64,000 nucleotides of DNA from Bradyrhizobium sp. B097 (GTDB lineage: Bacteria > Pseudomonadota > Alphaproteobacteria > Rhizobiales > Xanthobacteraceae), in assembly GCF_038957035.1 (NCBI RefSeq), contig NZ_CP152412.1:6010501-6074500 (forward strand), written 5' to 3'. The notes beneath the pieces are model-generated. The model searched no databases. It was given only the letters and a program-made list of their open reading frames with translations, and was not told the origin of the DNA. How positions within the stretch are numbered: position 1 is the stretch's first letter; each line of letters begins with the position of its first letter. Shown one piece after another: positions 28,141-38,601 of this stretch. A program made the translations under genes and the position numbers.

Positions 28141-28607
28141 CGGCAGAGACACCAGCGAAACCCGTTCTGACCGGCGGTTGCCAGTGCGGCGCCGTGCGCT
28201 TTGCGGTGTCGGCGGCACCGAACCGCGTCAGCGTCTGCCACTGCCGGATGTGCCAAAAGGCCTCCGGTGCGCCGTTCGCCTCTTTCGCCGACATCAACAA
28301 GGAGGATTTCGCCTGGACCCGGGGCAAGCCGGCGGCGTTCAAATCCTCTTCGATCGCCGAGCGCGACTTCTGTGCCGCCTGCGGCACGCCGCTCAGTTTC
28401 CGACGGATCGACGGTCCGCGCATCGAGATCATGACCGGCGCCTTCGACCGGCCCGACCGGGTGATCCCGACGCAGCAATTCGGAACCGAGTCGCGCCACG
28501 GCTGGGTGGTCGGCATCGCCAATCTGCCGAGCCAGACCACGATGCAGAATTACGGACCGGAGAAGATGGCGACCATCGTCAGCCATCAGCACCCGGACCA
28601 TGACTAA
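28137..28607 (+). CDS. GFA-family (glutathione-dependent formaldehyde-activating-like) protein
   Basis: 156 residues. Zinc-binding Cys sets GGCQCGAVRF, CHCRMCQKASG and CAACGTPL fit the GFA/CENP-V fold. Most members are not true formaldehyde enzymes, so the reaction is unknown. It is embedded between mutA and the large mutase subunit, overlapping mutA by 4 bp and ending 12 bp before the next start, so the three genes are one operon. A role linked to the mutase pathway is possible but unproven. Confidence 0.85.
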   Translation: MTAETPAKPVLTGGCQCGAVRFAVSAAPNRVSVCHCRMCQKASGAPFASFADINKEDFAWTRGKPAAFKSSSIAERDFCAACGTPLSFRRIDGPRIEIMTGAFDRPDRVIPTQQFGTESRHGWVVGIANLPSQTTMQNYGPEKMATIVSHQHPDHD

Positions 28608-28619
28608 GGAAGCTAAGGA

Positions 28620-30776
<2,157 letters not shown>

Positions 30777-30810
30777 ATGATAGATTGGTGGGATTGCAAG
30801 GTCCCAAACC

Positions 30811-31107
30811 ATGACGCGCGAAGAGGTCGTAGCCGCGATACGAGAGAACGCCGATGCCATCAAGGCGGAGGGCGTGTCTAGGCTCGCGATCTATGGATCG
30901 CGTGTGCGCGGCGACTATCGGCCCGACAGTGACGTCGATGTGCTCGTTGAAGTCGAGCCGGACGCCTCGTTTTCGCTCCTCAACCTGATCGGTGTCGAGC
31001 ACATCATTGAAGACGCGACGGGCTTGCAGGCGCAAGCAACCATGAAGCGATCCCTTCCTCCTCGGCTCGCACGACAAATCGCCGACGACGTTCTCGAAGT
31101 CTTCTGA
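30811..31107 (+). CDS. MNT-type nucleotidyltransferase (putative antitoxin)
   Basis: 98 residues. A minimal nucleotidyltransferase with the full motif GSRVRGDYRPDSDVDVLVE (Gly29-Ser30, Asp41, Asp43) and a downstream acidic strand. In characterised HEPN/MNT modules this enzyme neutralises the HEPN RNase by AMPylating the Tyr of its RX4HXY motif. The HEPN partner starts 1 bp after its stop. The pair lies 34 bp downstream of the mutase gene and uses more A/T-ending codons than the mutase genes. Confidence 0.9.
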   Translation: MTREEVVAAIRENADAIKAEGVSRLAIYGSRVRGDYRPDSDVDVLVEVEPDASFSLLNLIGVEHIIEDATGLQAQATMKRSLPPRLARQIADDVLEVF

Positions 31108-31108
31108 C

Positions 31109-31444
31109 GTGCAGCCGACCGTTGCAGACCGCATAGCCACGGCGATCGACAGCATTCGGGACATAACTGCCGAGCAAACCCGCGAGAGCTTCGCCAACAA
31201 TCTGGTGATGCGGCTGGCCGTAGAGCGGCTGCTTGAGATGATCAGCGAAGCATCAAGGCACATTCCAACCGATCTGAAGGCCAGGGAACCCGGCATCAAC
31301 TGGAGGCGATTAGCCGATCTCGGAAACTGGTTGCGCCATGCCTATCATCGGACCGACGCTGACCTGTTATGGATCATGGTTGAGGATGATTTGTCGCGAT
31401 TGAAGGCGTTCGTCGATCAAATCACCAGGGAATTGAAGCATTGA
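31109..31444 (+). CDS. HEPN/DUF86 family protein (putative HepT-like toxin)
   Basis: 111 residues from GTG 31109. All-helical DUF86/HepT-type protein. The usual RNase motif RX4-6HXY is altered: His77 and Tyr79 (RHAYH) remain, but the Arg expected five residues before His is Gly72 (GNWLRHAY). Arg76 and Arg81 flank the His and may substitute. Tyr79, the AMPylation target in the family, is kept. Forms a toxin-antitoxin-like pair with the MNT gene; the stop overlaps the next start (TTGA). Confidence 0.85.
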   Translation: MQPTVADRIATAIDSIRDITAEQTRESFANNLVMRLAVERLLEMISEASRHIPTDLKAREPGINWRRLADLGNWLRHAYHRTDADLLWIMVEDDLSRLKAFVDQITRELKH

Positions 31445-32229
31445 CGATCATCGCAAAGTGGGCCGTTGCCCTGATAGCGGGCTTCCTCTTTACTTCCCCC
31501 GCCATCGCCGCCGATCCCAAGTCCGACGCCACGATCAAGAATGCGAGCATCGAGGCCAACGTCTATCTCGACGACAAGATCAAGGCGGACGCAGCGTTGG
31601 CGGCCGATTGCCTCGCCGAGGGCCGGAAGTGGATCGACAAGAACGCCGCGGAGGCGGCTTCCGCGCGCAAGGACGAGCCTGAGCTTTTCAAGGACCGCGG
31701 CGGCTATTCATTCGAGCGCAAATACACGGTGCGCTCGGTCGTCGACGACCGCTATGTCAGCGTGTTGCGCAACGACTACATGGATACGCTCGGCGCGCAT
31801 CCGAACTCCGACGTCAACACCATCCTGTGGGATACGACGGCGAAGAAGCGCATCAGCATCCGTCCCTTCTTCACCGAGACAGCCGACAACGGCCCGACCC
31901 TGACGGCGATGCGCAAGGCCGTCGTCAGCGCACTGAACGCCGAGAAGAAGCGGCGCGGTGCCGGCGAGACCGCAACCGCCGAATGGTACAAGGAGCTCAA
32001 GCCGACCCTGCTCAAGATCGGCGCGGTGACGCTGGCGCCGTCGACCGAAGCCGGCAGGAGCTCCGGCCTCACCTTCCACTACCCGCCCTACGCCGTCGGC
32101 CCCTACGCCGAAGGCCAGTATGTGATCTTCGTGCCGTGGGAGACGCTGAAGCCGTATCTGACGGCGGAAGGCGCCAGGATCTTCGGCGGCGCACGGCCGA
32201 AGGCCGACGCGGACGATAAGTCGCAATAG
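31441..32229 (+). CDS. Exported DUF3298-domain protein
   Basis: 262 residues from TTG 31441. A signal peptide (AKWAVALIAGFLFTSPAIAADPK, cleavage after AIA) precedes a DUF3298/RsiV-like domain. The late LTFHYPPYAVGPYAEGQYVIFVPW is the hallmark of this fold. RsiV-like domains bind lysozyme or peptidoglycan-related ligands in some bacteria, but here there is no sigma-factor partner and no transmembrane helix. The 4-bp overlap with the HEPN gene implies cotranscription, though a functional link is doubtful. Confidence 0.8.
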   Translation: MTIIAKWAVALIAGFLFTSPAIAADPKSDATIKNASIEANVYLDDKIKADAALAADCLAEGRKWIDKNAAEAASARKDEPELFKDRGGYSFERKYTVRSVVDDRYVSVLRNDYMDTLGAHPNSDVNTILWDTTAKKRISIRPFFTETADNGPTLTAMRKAVVSALNAEKKRRGAGETATAEWYKELKPTLLKIGAVTLAPSTEAGRSSGLTFHYPPYAVGPYAEGQYVIFVPWETLKPYLTAEGARIFGGARPKADADDKSQ

Positions 32230-32244
32230 CTGCTTCAGCAGGCC

Positions 32245-32715
32245 TCAGCCTGGCTGACGCGCCAGTGCCCTGACCAGGGAGTCGGTCCAGTCCGGAATCC
32301 AGGCCTGGAACTGGCTGTGCCAGCGATCGGCGTCAGCAGGCGCGGTGTCGAGCTTGACCGACCATTCGATGAAGGTGCGGTTGCCCTCGACGACCGGCAG
32401 CAGATGCATCGTGCCCTCATAATGGGTCGGCTGCGGCGCGTCCGAACCGGCATCCGACAGAAACGGCAGCGGCTCGATGCTGGCATAGGTCAGCGAATGC
32501 TGCGTGTCCGAGTGGCCGGCAAGGCGTTGCCTGACCCAGAGCCCGAGATAGCAGAAGCGCCTGATCGCACCGACCTGGTCGCCGCGCTTGTCGTCCTCGA
32601 TCACGCTTTCGCTGACGCCCTCGATATAGGCGGGGTAATTGTTGAAGTCGCGGATCAGCGACCACACGGTATCGAGCGGATGGTCGAGGACGGTGCTATA
32701 ATAGGCTCTGGTCAT
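32245..32715 (-). CDS. SRPBCC (START/Bet v1-like) family protein
   Basis: 156 residues from ATG 32715 (MTRAYYSTVLDHPLDTVWSLIRDFNNY). A helix-grip ligand-binding fold; typical strands include TYASIEPLPFLSDAG, THYEGTMHLLPVVEGNRTFIEWS and the C-terminal long helix. Substrate unknown; members bind small hydrophobic molecules. The same frame stays open far upstream but only this part is gene-like. Convergent with the DUF3298 gene and divergent from meaB. Confidence 0.85.
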   Translation of the reverse strand: MTRAYYSTVLDHPLDTVWSLIRDFNNYPAYIEGVSESVIEDDKRGDQVGAIRRFCYLGLWVRQRLAGHSDTQHSLTYASIEPLPFLSDAGSDAPQPTHYEGTMHLLPVVEGNRTFIEWSVKLDTAPADADRWHSQFQAWIPDWTDSLVRALARQPG

Positions 32716-32872
32716 GGCAGGCTCCGGATGTTGGTCCGCAGTGATGCGGAACGCGCCCTGATCAACCGCATGGCAACGGGCGCGCCCACCCGATTTCCGA
32801 CCTCGCGATTGATCGGGGACGAGTGCGGACTCCGCCCTCGCCTGCAACCGGCAGCCGTTGTAAACCAAGGCC

Positions 32873-33865
32873 ATGACCTCGCCGAAGCCCGCCTCTCCCG
32901 ACATCCACGCCCTCGCCAAGCAGCTCCGCGCCGGCCACCGCGCCGCGCTGGCGCGGGCGATCACGCTGGTCGAGAGCCGGCGCGGCGACCACCAGGCGGC
33001 GGCGCGCGAGCTGGTGCAGGCGTTGTTGCCCGACACCGGCAAGGCGGTGCGGGTCGGCATCACCGGCTCGCCCGGCGTCGGCAAGTCGACCACAATCGAT
33101 GCGCTCGGCATGTTCCTGATCGAGCGCGGCCACAAGGTCGCGGTGCTGGCGGTCGATCCTTCCTCGGCGCGCACCGGCGGCTCGATCCTCGGCGACAAGA
33201 CGCGGATGGCGCGGCTCGCCGTCTCCGACCAGGCCTTCATCCGCCCCTCGCCGTCCTCCGGCACGCTCGGCGGCGTCGCGGCGAAGACCCGCGAGGCGAT
33301 GCTGTTGTGCGAGGCTGCCGGCTTCGACGTGGTGCTGGTCGAGACCGTCGGCATTGGGCAGTCCGAGACCGCGGTCTGCGACATGACCGATTTCTTCCTG
33401 GCGCTGATGCTGCCGGGCGCCGGCGACGAGCTGCAAGGCATCAAGAAGGGCCTCGTCGAGCTCGCCGACATGATCGCGATCAACAAGGCCGACGGCGATA
33501 ACCTCAAGCGCGCCAATCTCGCCGCCGCCGACTATCGCAGCGCGCTGCATATCCTCGCGCCGCGCTCCGAGCACTGGCATCCGCCGGTCGAAACCTATTC
33601 CGCGCTGACCGGCGCCGGGCTCGACCGGCTTTGGCAGAAAATCCTCGAGCACCGCACCGCGATGAACGCCTCGGGCGAATTCGAGGCCCGCCGCAGGGAG
33701 CAGCAGGTGAAGTGGATGTGGTCGATGCTCGAGGGGCGGATGATGGCACGGCTGCGCTCGGATGCTGCGATCCGCGCCAGGGTGAAGAAGATGGAGGCCG
33801 AGGTTGCCGGCGGCCGCATCTCGCCCGCGGTTGCCGCCGAGCAGATCGCGGAGATGCTGCATTGA
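32873..33865 (+). CDS. meaB: Methylmalonyl-CoA mutase-associated GTPase MeaB
   Basis: 330 residues. A G3E-family P-loop GTPase that loads intact adenosylcobalamin onto methylmalonyl-CoA mutase and removes damaged cofactor. Walker A is GSPGVGKST at about 64-72; the switch region holds VETVGIGQSE and the base-recognition motif is NKAD. The fixed association with mutA and the large subunit 2-6 kb upstream supports the assignment over older ArgK-type annotations. Its stop overlaps the start of the peptidase gene. Confidence 0.95.
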   Translation: MTSPKPASPDIHALAKQLRAGHRAALARAITLVESRRGDHQAAARELVQALLPDTGKAVRVGITGSPGVGKSTTIDALGMFLIERGHKVAVLAVDPSSARTGGSILGDKTRMARLAVSDQAFIRPSPSSGTLGGVAAKTREAMLLCEAAGFDVVLVETVGIGQSETAVCDMTDFFLALMLPGAGDELQGIKKGLVELADMIAINKADGDNLKRANLAAADYRSALHILAPRSEHWHPPVETYSALTGAGLDRLWQKILEHRTAMNASGEFEARRREQQVKWMWSMLEGRMMARLRSDAAIRARVKKMEAEVAGGRISPAVAAEQIAEMLH

Positions 33866-34509
33866 GCGGCAAACTGCGCATCCTCGTCACCGGCTTCGGG
33901 CCGTTTCCGGGTGCGCCGTTCAACCCGACCATGCCGCTGGTCAAACGGCTGACCGGGCTGCGCCGGCCGGCTTTCGACAACGTCGCGCTGACGAGCCACA
34001 TCTTCGACGTCACTTATGCTGCCGTCGACCGCGAATTGCCCGAGCTGATCGCACGACATCGCCCGCAGGCGCTGTTGATGTTCGGCCTCGCCGGCCGGAC
34101 CTCGCATCTGCGGATCGAGAGCCGCGCCCGCAATGCGGTGACGACGCGCTTTCCCGATGCCGGCCGCCAGCATGCGCGCAAGGGGTCGATCGCAGGCGGC
34201 GCCGATGCGAAGGTGTTCGGGCCGCAGAGCGAAAAGCTGCGGCGCGCCGCGCTGGCCACCGGCATCGATGCACGGATGTCGCGCGATGCCGGCAGCTATC
34301 TCTGCAACTATTTGAGCTGGCGCGCGATCGAGGCCGTCGACGGCGACAACGAGTTACGCCTCGCACAATTCGTCCATGTTCCGCCGCTCGCCCATGACGG
34401 CACGGCCGCATCAGGCAAATCATCAATCACGCTGGAAGCGCTGGTCGATGCCGGCGAAGCGATGCTGCTGGAGCTGGTGAAGCTGACGAGACAGGCCGCG
34501 CGCGCGTGA
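33862..34509 (+). CDS. pcp: Pyrrolidone-carboxylate peptidase (peptidase C15)
   Basis: 215 residues from TTG 33862, which overlaps the meaB stop (TTGA). Removes N-terminal pyroglutamate. The conserved N-terminus ILVTGFGPFPGAPFNPT and the triad are present: Glu in RIESRARN, Cys in SYLCNYLSW and His in FVHVPPL. Upstream in-frame starts would lie deep inside meaB and are rejected. It is translationally coupled to meaB but unlikely to share its function. Confidence 0.9.
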   Translation: MSGKLRILVTGFGPFPGAPFNPTMPLVKRLTGLRRPAFDNVALTSHIFDVTYAAVDRELPELIARHRPQALLMFGLAGRTSHLRIESRARNAVTTRFPDAGRQHARKGSIAGGADAKVFGPQSEKLRRAALATGIDARMSRDAGSYLCNYLSWRAIEAVDGDNELRLAQFVHVPPLAHDGTAASGKSSITLEALVDAGEAMLLELVKLTRQAARA

Positions 34510-34729
34510 GCGACGCGGATTTGGCGGTCACGGGCTGGCGTGATCCTGTGAGTCCGCTGTCCCGGCAAGCCTGGGGCTGCGCACCCGAGAAATTTGCAAT
34601 TTCAGAGAGTGTAAATGGACCTCTTGCGGTCGTAAAGGCCGTCCAAAGCTCACCGGTCATGCTTGTCCTTCGGTTGACGATCAAAGTCGCTCGCAAGAGC
34701 TTATCCACCGAAACCGACACGTCCGCAGC

Positions 34730-35641
34730 GTGAAGCGGATCTCTTCCGAGAATGCAGCATTGCGGTTTCGACAGATGGAGTTGCGGGTGAACCAGTCTCC
34801 ATACGAAGGGGCAGCACTTGCTGGAATAATTCGGCTCGGCGACTTGCCGGTTAGTCGATTGGGCTTCGGCGCAATGCGCCTCTGCGGAGATTCAGCCTGG
34901 GGAAGACCAAGGGATCGAGGCCACGCCAACCGGGTTCTGCATCGCGCGGTCGAGCTTGGCGTCAATCTTATCGACACTGCGGATAGCTACGGCCCCGAGG
35001 CGAATGAGTCACAGATCTCGGAGGCGCTGTATCCCTACCCGCCGGGCTTGGTCATTGCCACCAAGGGCGGCCTGGTGCGACCAAACCGCCGATCTTGGAT
35101 CGAGGACGGTCGCCCCGACCATTTGCGGCGCGCGGTGGAAGGCAGCTTGCAGCGGTTACGGCTCGAGCGCATCGATTTGTATCAACTCCATGCGCCTGAC
35201 CCCAATGTGCCATTTGCCGAGTCGGTGGAAGCACTGGCTGATTTGAAGCGCGCAGGCAAAATTCGCCATATCGGCATTTCGAACGTCACGGTTGCGCAGC
35301 TCGAAGCGGCGCGCTCGATCACACCGATCGTGTCGGTTCAGAACCCGTACAATCTGCGAAACCGGACTAGCGAAGACGTCCTCGCCGCGTGCGAGCGTCT
35401 TGGAATTGCTTTTCTGCCCTGGTATCCGCTGGGCGGCAAACGCGGCCTGAAGGCACTCAAGGTCAAGCAAGTTGCCTCGCGCCGCGGTCTCACGCATGCC
35501 GCCTTATCCCTTGCGTGGCTGCTCGCAAGATCACCGGTGATGCTGCCAATCCCCGGCACGCGATCCATCGATCACCTGGAGGACAATGTGCGTGCGGCCT
35601 CCCTCAAGCTTGCGCCGGAAGACTTCGCCGATTTGGGATGA
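34730..35641 (+). CDS. Aldo/keto reductase
   Basis: 303 residues from GTG 34730; ATG 34775 is an alternative and neither has a clear ribosome site. An NADPH-dependent TIM-barrel oxidoreductase. Catalytic tetrad positions: Asp and Tyr in NLIDTADSYGP, Lys in VIATKGG, His in LYQLHAPD. The late IPGTRSIDHLEDNV binds the cofactor phosphate. More A/T-ending codons than its neighbours and a lower-GC 220-bp leader suggest later acquisition. Substrate unknown. Confidence 0.88.
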   Translation: MKRISSENAALRFRQMELRVNQSPYEGAALAGIIRLGDLPVSRLGFGAMRLCGDSAWGRPRDRGHANRVLHRAVELGVNLIDTADSYGPEANESQISEALYPYPPGLVIATKGGLVRPNRRSWIEDGRPDHLRRAVEGSLQRLRLERIDLYQLHAPDPNVPFAESVEALADLKRAGKIRHIGISNVTVAQLEAARSITPIVSVQNPYNLRNRTSEDVLAACERLGIAFLPWYPLGGKRGLKALKVKQVASRRGLTHAALSLAWLLARSPVMLPIPGTRSIDHLEDNVRAASLKLAPEDFADLG

Positions 35642-36179
35642 AAGCTTCGGGGCAACCAGCGATGCCCTGCTCAAGCACGCGGCCTGCGTAGCCCGAACAG
35701 CCGACCTTTGCGTCCCAGCACATGTCGCGAGAATGTGGGTGTCTGAGTCACAGGTGACGCCACAAGTTCGCTGTCGTCCCTGCGAAAGCAGGGACCCATA
35801 ACCACAAATGTCGATCATTGAACGATGCTGGAACGACGAGTCCCGTTCACAACACAAGCCGCGGAGTATGGGTCCCTGCTTTCGCAGGGACGACGTGTTG
35901 GAGGAACCGCGGACTCATATCTCTCTCCGTGTCATCGCCCGGCGTGACCGGGCGATCCGCCGCGGCCTCTCGGCTCAGCACTGCCGTCTCTGGACTACTG
36001 GATCACTCGTATGCGCGGGTGATGACACCGAGCTGTTTGACAGTGTGAATCGGCTGCACCGGGGGTTAACCCTACCGCCAACAATCGCCCGGCTGCGTCG
36101 GCGTGTTCACCATGCCGCGCCGCATTTCGCGCTACCACTCGGGCGCGAACGTCACCGCTCGCGACTATTTGCGAGGGCT
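35642..36179. other. 538-bp gene-free region holding an inverted-repeat element
   Basis: Between the aldo/keto reductase and the TIGR03808 gene. Apart from the inverted-repeat element at 35773-35894, I see no gene. A frame open from 35808 runs into the TIGR03808 gene, but its first 124 codons read repeat sequence and are not gene-like. GAGGG just before 36180 is the likely ribosome site of the next gene. Confidence 0.6.
35773..35894. repeat. Long inverted-repeat element with self-complementary arms (copy A)
   Basis: Two perfect 28-bp arms in inverted orientation (35773-35800 and 35867-35894) around a 66-bp core. Each arm is itself a hairpin: GTCCCTGC-GAAA-GCAGGGAC. The arm continues into CCATA(ACCAC). 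Related elements with different arm sequence are at 58725-58911 and 61198-61326. No transposase; looks like a MITE or BIME-type palindrome. Confidence 0.85.
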
Positions 36180-37556
36180 ATGCCCATGGACGTCAACCGC
36201 CGCCATCTGATCGGAGCCTCCGCCGCCGGTGTCGCCGGCGCGCTTGCGATGTCGCCGGATGCGGCGCGCGCCGCGCAGTCGGCCGGCTCGCTCGGCCGCG
36301 ACGTCACGCAATATGGCGTCCGTCCCGGCAGCCCCGACGACCAGACCCGCAATCTGCAGCGCGCGATCGATGATGCCGCGCGCGCGCAGGTGCCGCTGGC
36401 GTTCCCGCCCGGCGTCTACCGCACCGGCCTGTTGCGGCTTGCGCCCGGCAGCCAGCTGATCGGCGTGCGCGGCGCCAGCCGGCTCGCGTTCAACGGCGGC
36501 GCCTCGCTGCTGGAAGGCGAAGGCGCCGGCGGCATCGTCCTGATGGGCCTTGCCTTCGACGGCGGCAACGTTCCGCTGCCGGCGCGGCGCGGCCTCGTCC
36601 ATTGCCTGTCCGGCCGCGACATCCGCATCACTGATTGCCAGTTCACCGGCAGCGGCGGCTGCGGCATCTGGTTCGAGCAGATGTCGGGCGACGTCAGCAA
36701 CAACATCTTCACCGGCATCGCGTCGACGGCGCTGGTGTCGTTCGACGCGCTCGGCCTGATCGTCTCGCGCAACACCATCAAGGGCACCAACGACAACGGC
36801 ATCGAGATCCTGCGCACCGCGATCGGCGACGACGGCTCGATCGTCGCCGACAACCGCATCGAGAACATCAAGGCCGGTCCCGGCGGCTCCGGGCAGTACG
36901 GCAACGCCATCAACGCCTTCCGCGCCGGCAATGTGATCGTGCGCGGCAACCGCATCAGCAACTGCGACTTCTCGGCGGTGCGCGGCAATTCGGCCTCCAA
37001 CATCCACATCACGGACAACAGCGTCAGCAATGTCCGCGAGGTCGCGCTCTATTCGGAGTTCGCGTTCGAGGCTGCGGTCATCGCCAACAACACCGTCGAC
37101 GGCGCCGCGATCGGCGTCTCCGTGTGCAATTTCAACGAAGGCGGCCGCATCGCGGTGGTCCAGGGCAACATCATCCGCAATTTGCTGCCGAAGCGCCCTG
37201 TTGGCACCGACCCGAACGACGGCGCCGGCATCGGCATCTATGTGGAGGCCGACAGCGCCGTCACCGGCAATGTGATCGAGAATGCGCCGAGCTTCGGCAT
37301 CGTCGCCGGCTGGGGCAAGTATCTGCGCGACGTCGCGATCTCAGGCAATGTCGTGCGCAAGGCGTTCGTCGGGATCGGCGTCTCGGTGGTGCCGGGCGCA
37401 GGCTCGGCGCTGATCAACAACAACATGATCTCGGAGACCCCGGGCGGCGCGGTGGTCGGGCTCGACCACGCCCGCCCGATCACGACGGACCTGTCGGCGG
37501 GTGGCGCCCAGCAATATGCGCAGCTCGTGGTCGGCGCGAACGCGGTGCGGCACTAA
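36180..37556 (+). CDS. TIGR03808-family Tat-exported parallel beta-helix protein
   Basis: 458 residues from ATG 36180 (ATG 36186 also possible). A twin-arginine signal peptide (NRRHLIGASAAGVAGALAMS, then ARAA) precedes a pectate-lyase-like right-handed beta helix built of repeated units such as NNIFTGIAS, RNTIKGTNDNGIEIL, DNSVSNV, NNTVDGAAIGVSV and GNVIENAPSFGIVAGWG. I recognise the TIGR03808 family. Catalytic residues of polysaccharide lyases are not evident, so the role may be binding or structural. Convergent with the TIGR03809 gene 8 bp away. Confidence 0.88.
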   Translation: MPMDVNRRHLIGASAAGVAGALAMSPDAARAAQSAGSLGRDVTQYGVRPGSPDDQTRNLQRAIDDAARAQVPLAFPPGVYRTGLLRLAPGSQLIGVRGASRLAFNGGASLLEGEGAGGIVLMGLAFDGGNVPLPARRGLVHCLSGRDIRITDCQFTGSGGCGIWFEQMSGDVSNNIFTGIASTALVSFDALGLIVSRNTIKGTNDNGIEILRTAIGDDGSIVADNRIENIKAGPGGSGQYGNAINAFRAGNVIVRGNRISNCDFSAVRGNSASNIHITDNSVSNVREVALYSEFAFEAAVIANNTVDGAAIGVSVCNFNEGGRIAVVQGNIIRNLLPKRPVGTDPNDGAGIGIYVEADSAVTGNVIENAPSFGIVAGWGKYLRDVAISGNVVRKAFVGIGVSVVPGAGSALINNNMISETPGGAVVGLDHARPITTDLSAGGAQQYAQLVVGANAVRH

Positions 37557-37564
37557 CCTTCGGC

Positions 37565-38059
37565 CTACAGCGCGTTGCGCAGCAGCGGATAGCGCCGCTG
37601 GATGGTGTCGAGATCGAGCACCGGCGGCGGCATGACCGGAGGGGGCATCTCCAGCGGCGGTGCGTCGGCCACAACGGGCGGCTGCTCGAGGACCTCGGCC
37701 GCCGTTTCCATCGCGGCCGCGACTGCGCTCATCGCGGCCTCGGCCAGTGTCGCCGTCTCGGAGCGGCGCTGCGACACCGGCGAAAGATCGGGCGGCGGCA
37801 GTTTCGACTTGCCGCGGCCGAGCCAGGACAGATCGATCGGCGAATTGTCGAGCGAAGCTTCGCGGGTCAGCAATTCGCGCCAGATGTCGACCGCGGCCCG
37901 CGCTTCCCTGACGTTCTCGAGAAAGGCCTGCTCGCTGTGATAGCGGCGCCAGCGTCCGGTTTCGAACAGCTCGTTGAGGTGCTCCAGCCTTTGCTCGGCA
38001 AGGTTGCACCAGCGTGCAACGATCTCTTGGCCTCTGGCCACGTCGGTCCGATGTGTCAT
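37565..38059 (-). CDS. TIGR03809-family hypothetical protein
   Basis: 164 residues, cytosolic. A helical N-terminal half (about 1-70: RWCNLAEQRLEHLNELFETGRWRRYHSE) is followed by a Pro/Ala-rich linker and a short C-terminal motif, DLDTIQRRYPLLRNAL. I recognise it as TIGR03809, known only as a neighbour of TIGR03808 genes in this bacterial group. Here the two genes are convergent. Function unknown. Confidence 0.8.
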   Translation of the reverse strand: MTHRTDVARGQEIVARWCNLAEQRLEHLNELFETGRWRRYHSEQAFLENVREARAAVDIWRELLTREASLDNSPIDLSWLGRGKSKLPPPDLSPVSQRRSETATLAEAAMSAVAAAMETAAEVLEQPPVVADAPPLEMPPPVMPPPVLDLDTIQRRYPLLRNAL

Positions 38060-38601
38060 TCAACTTGCCCGCAGGGAAAGAAACGGACGCAGACGCAACC
38101 GAACCGAATCAACTGGACGCGACGCTGATATTCTGTGGAAAAGGTAAATAAAGTCTAACTAAATTCTTAATCGCGGACGGGCAATGAAGGAAGTCCGCTC
38201 GACTACGGAGTTGCTTGCCCGAACCATCGTCAAGTCATCGACTTGCATGGTGGCGATGTGCGTCGCTCCCGATCACTGCGCAGCCGAACGATCCACAGCA
38301 AACAGCCGCGGCCATCGCGCGCATCCCATCACGATCACGCAGCGCGACCTCGTCCGACCAGTGCGTCATGCAAGGGTGCCCCCAAAATGAAAGACCCGTC
38401 CGGGGGGACAACCGGACGGGTCAAAGCCATATGGGCGCTTGGGGTGGATGGGCGCTCGCGCCTGATATAGCCGGGGAGGGATAAACCGCTCCCACACACA
38501 TAAGTCGTGAGAGGACGGCGGACGTTCAAATCGGCGGAGATTTTTTTAACCTTTTCGCCGCCCGGTTCCATCGCACCGTCGCAGGCGTTCGGCACCGGAA
38601 A
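38060..38601. other. 542-bp gene-free region with a strong stem-loop
   Basis: Contains an 11-bp perfect stem, GACCCGTCCGG (38393-38403) and CCGGACGGGTC (38412-38422). On the minus strand it is followed by TTTCATTTT, so it could terminate transcripts arriving from the subtilase gene about 180 bp upstream. CCCCAA before and TTGGGG after the stem could extend it. A low-GC patch at 38135-38175 could be a promoter. Short open frames here have no family features. A small RNA is possible. Confidence 0.4.

Noticed and set aside
34506..34733. Possible 75-codon gene between pcp and the aldo/keto reductase
   Set aside because: GTG start overlapping the pcp stop, no domain or membrane segment, composition like non-coding leader.
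35808..36179. N-terminal extension of the TIGR03808 protein
   Set aside because: It reads through an inverted-repeat element, and the Tat signal peptide at 36180-36260 must be N-terminal.
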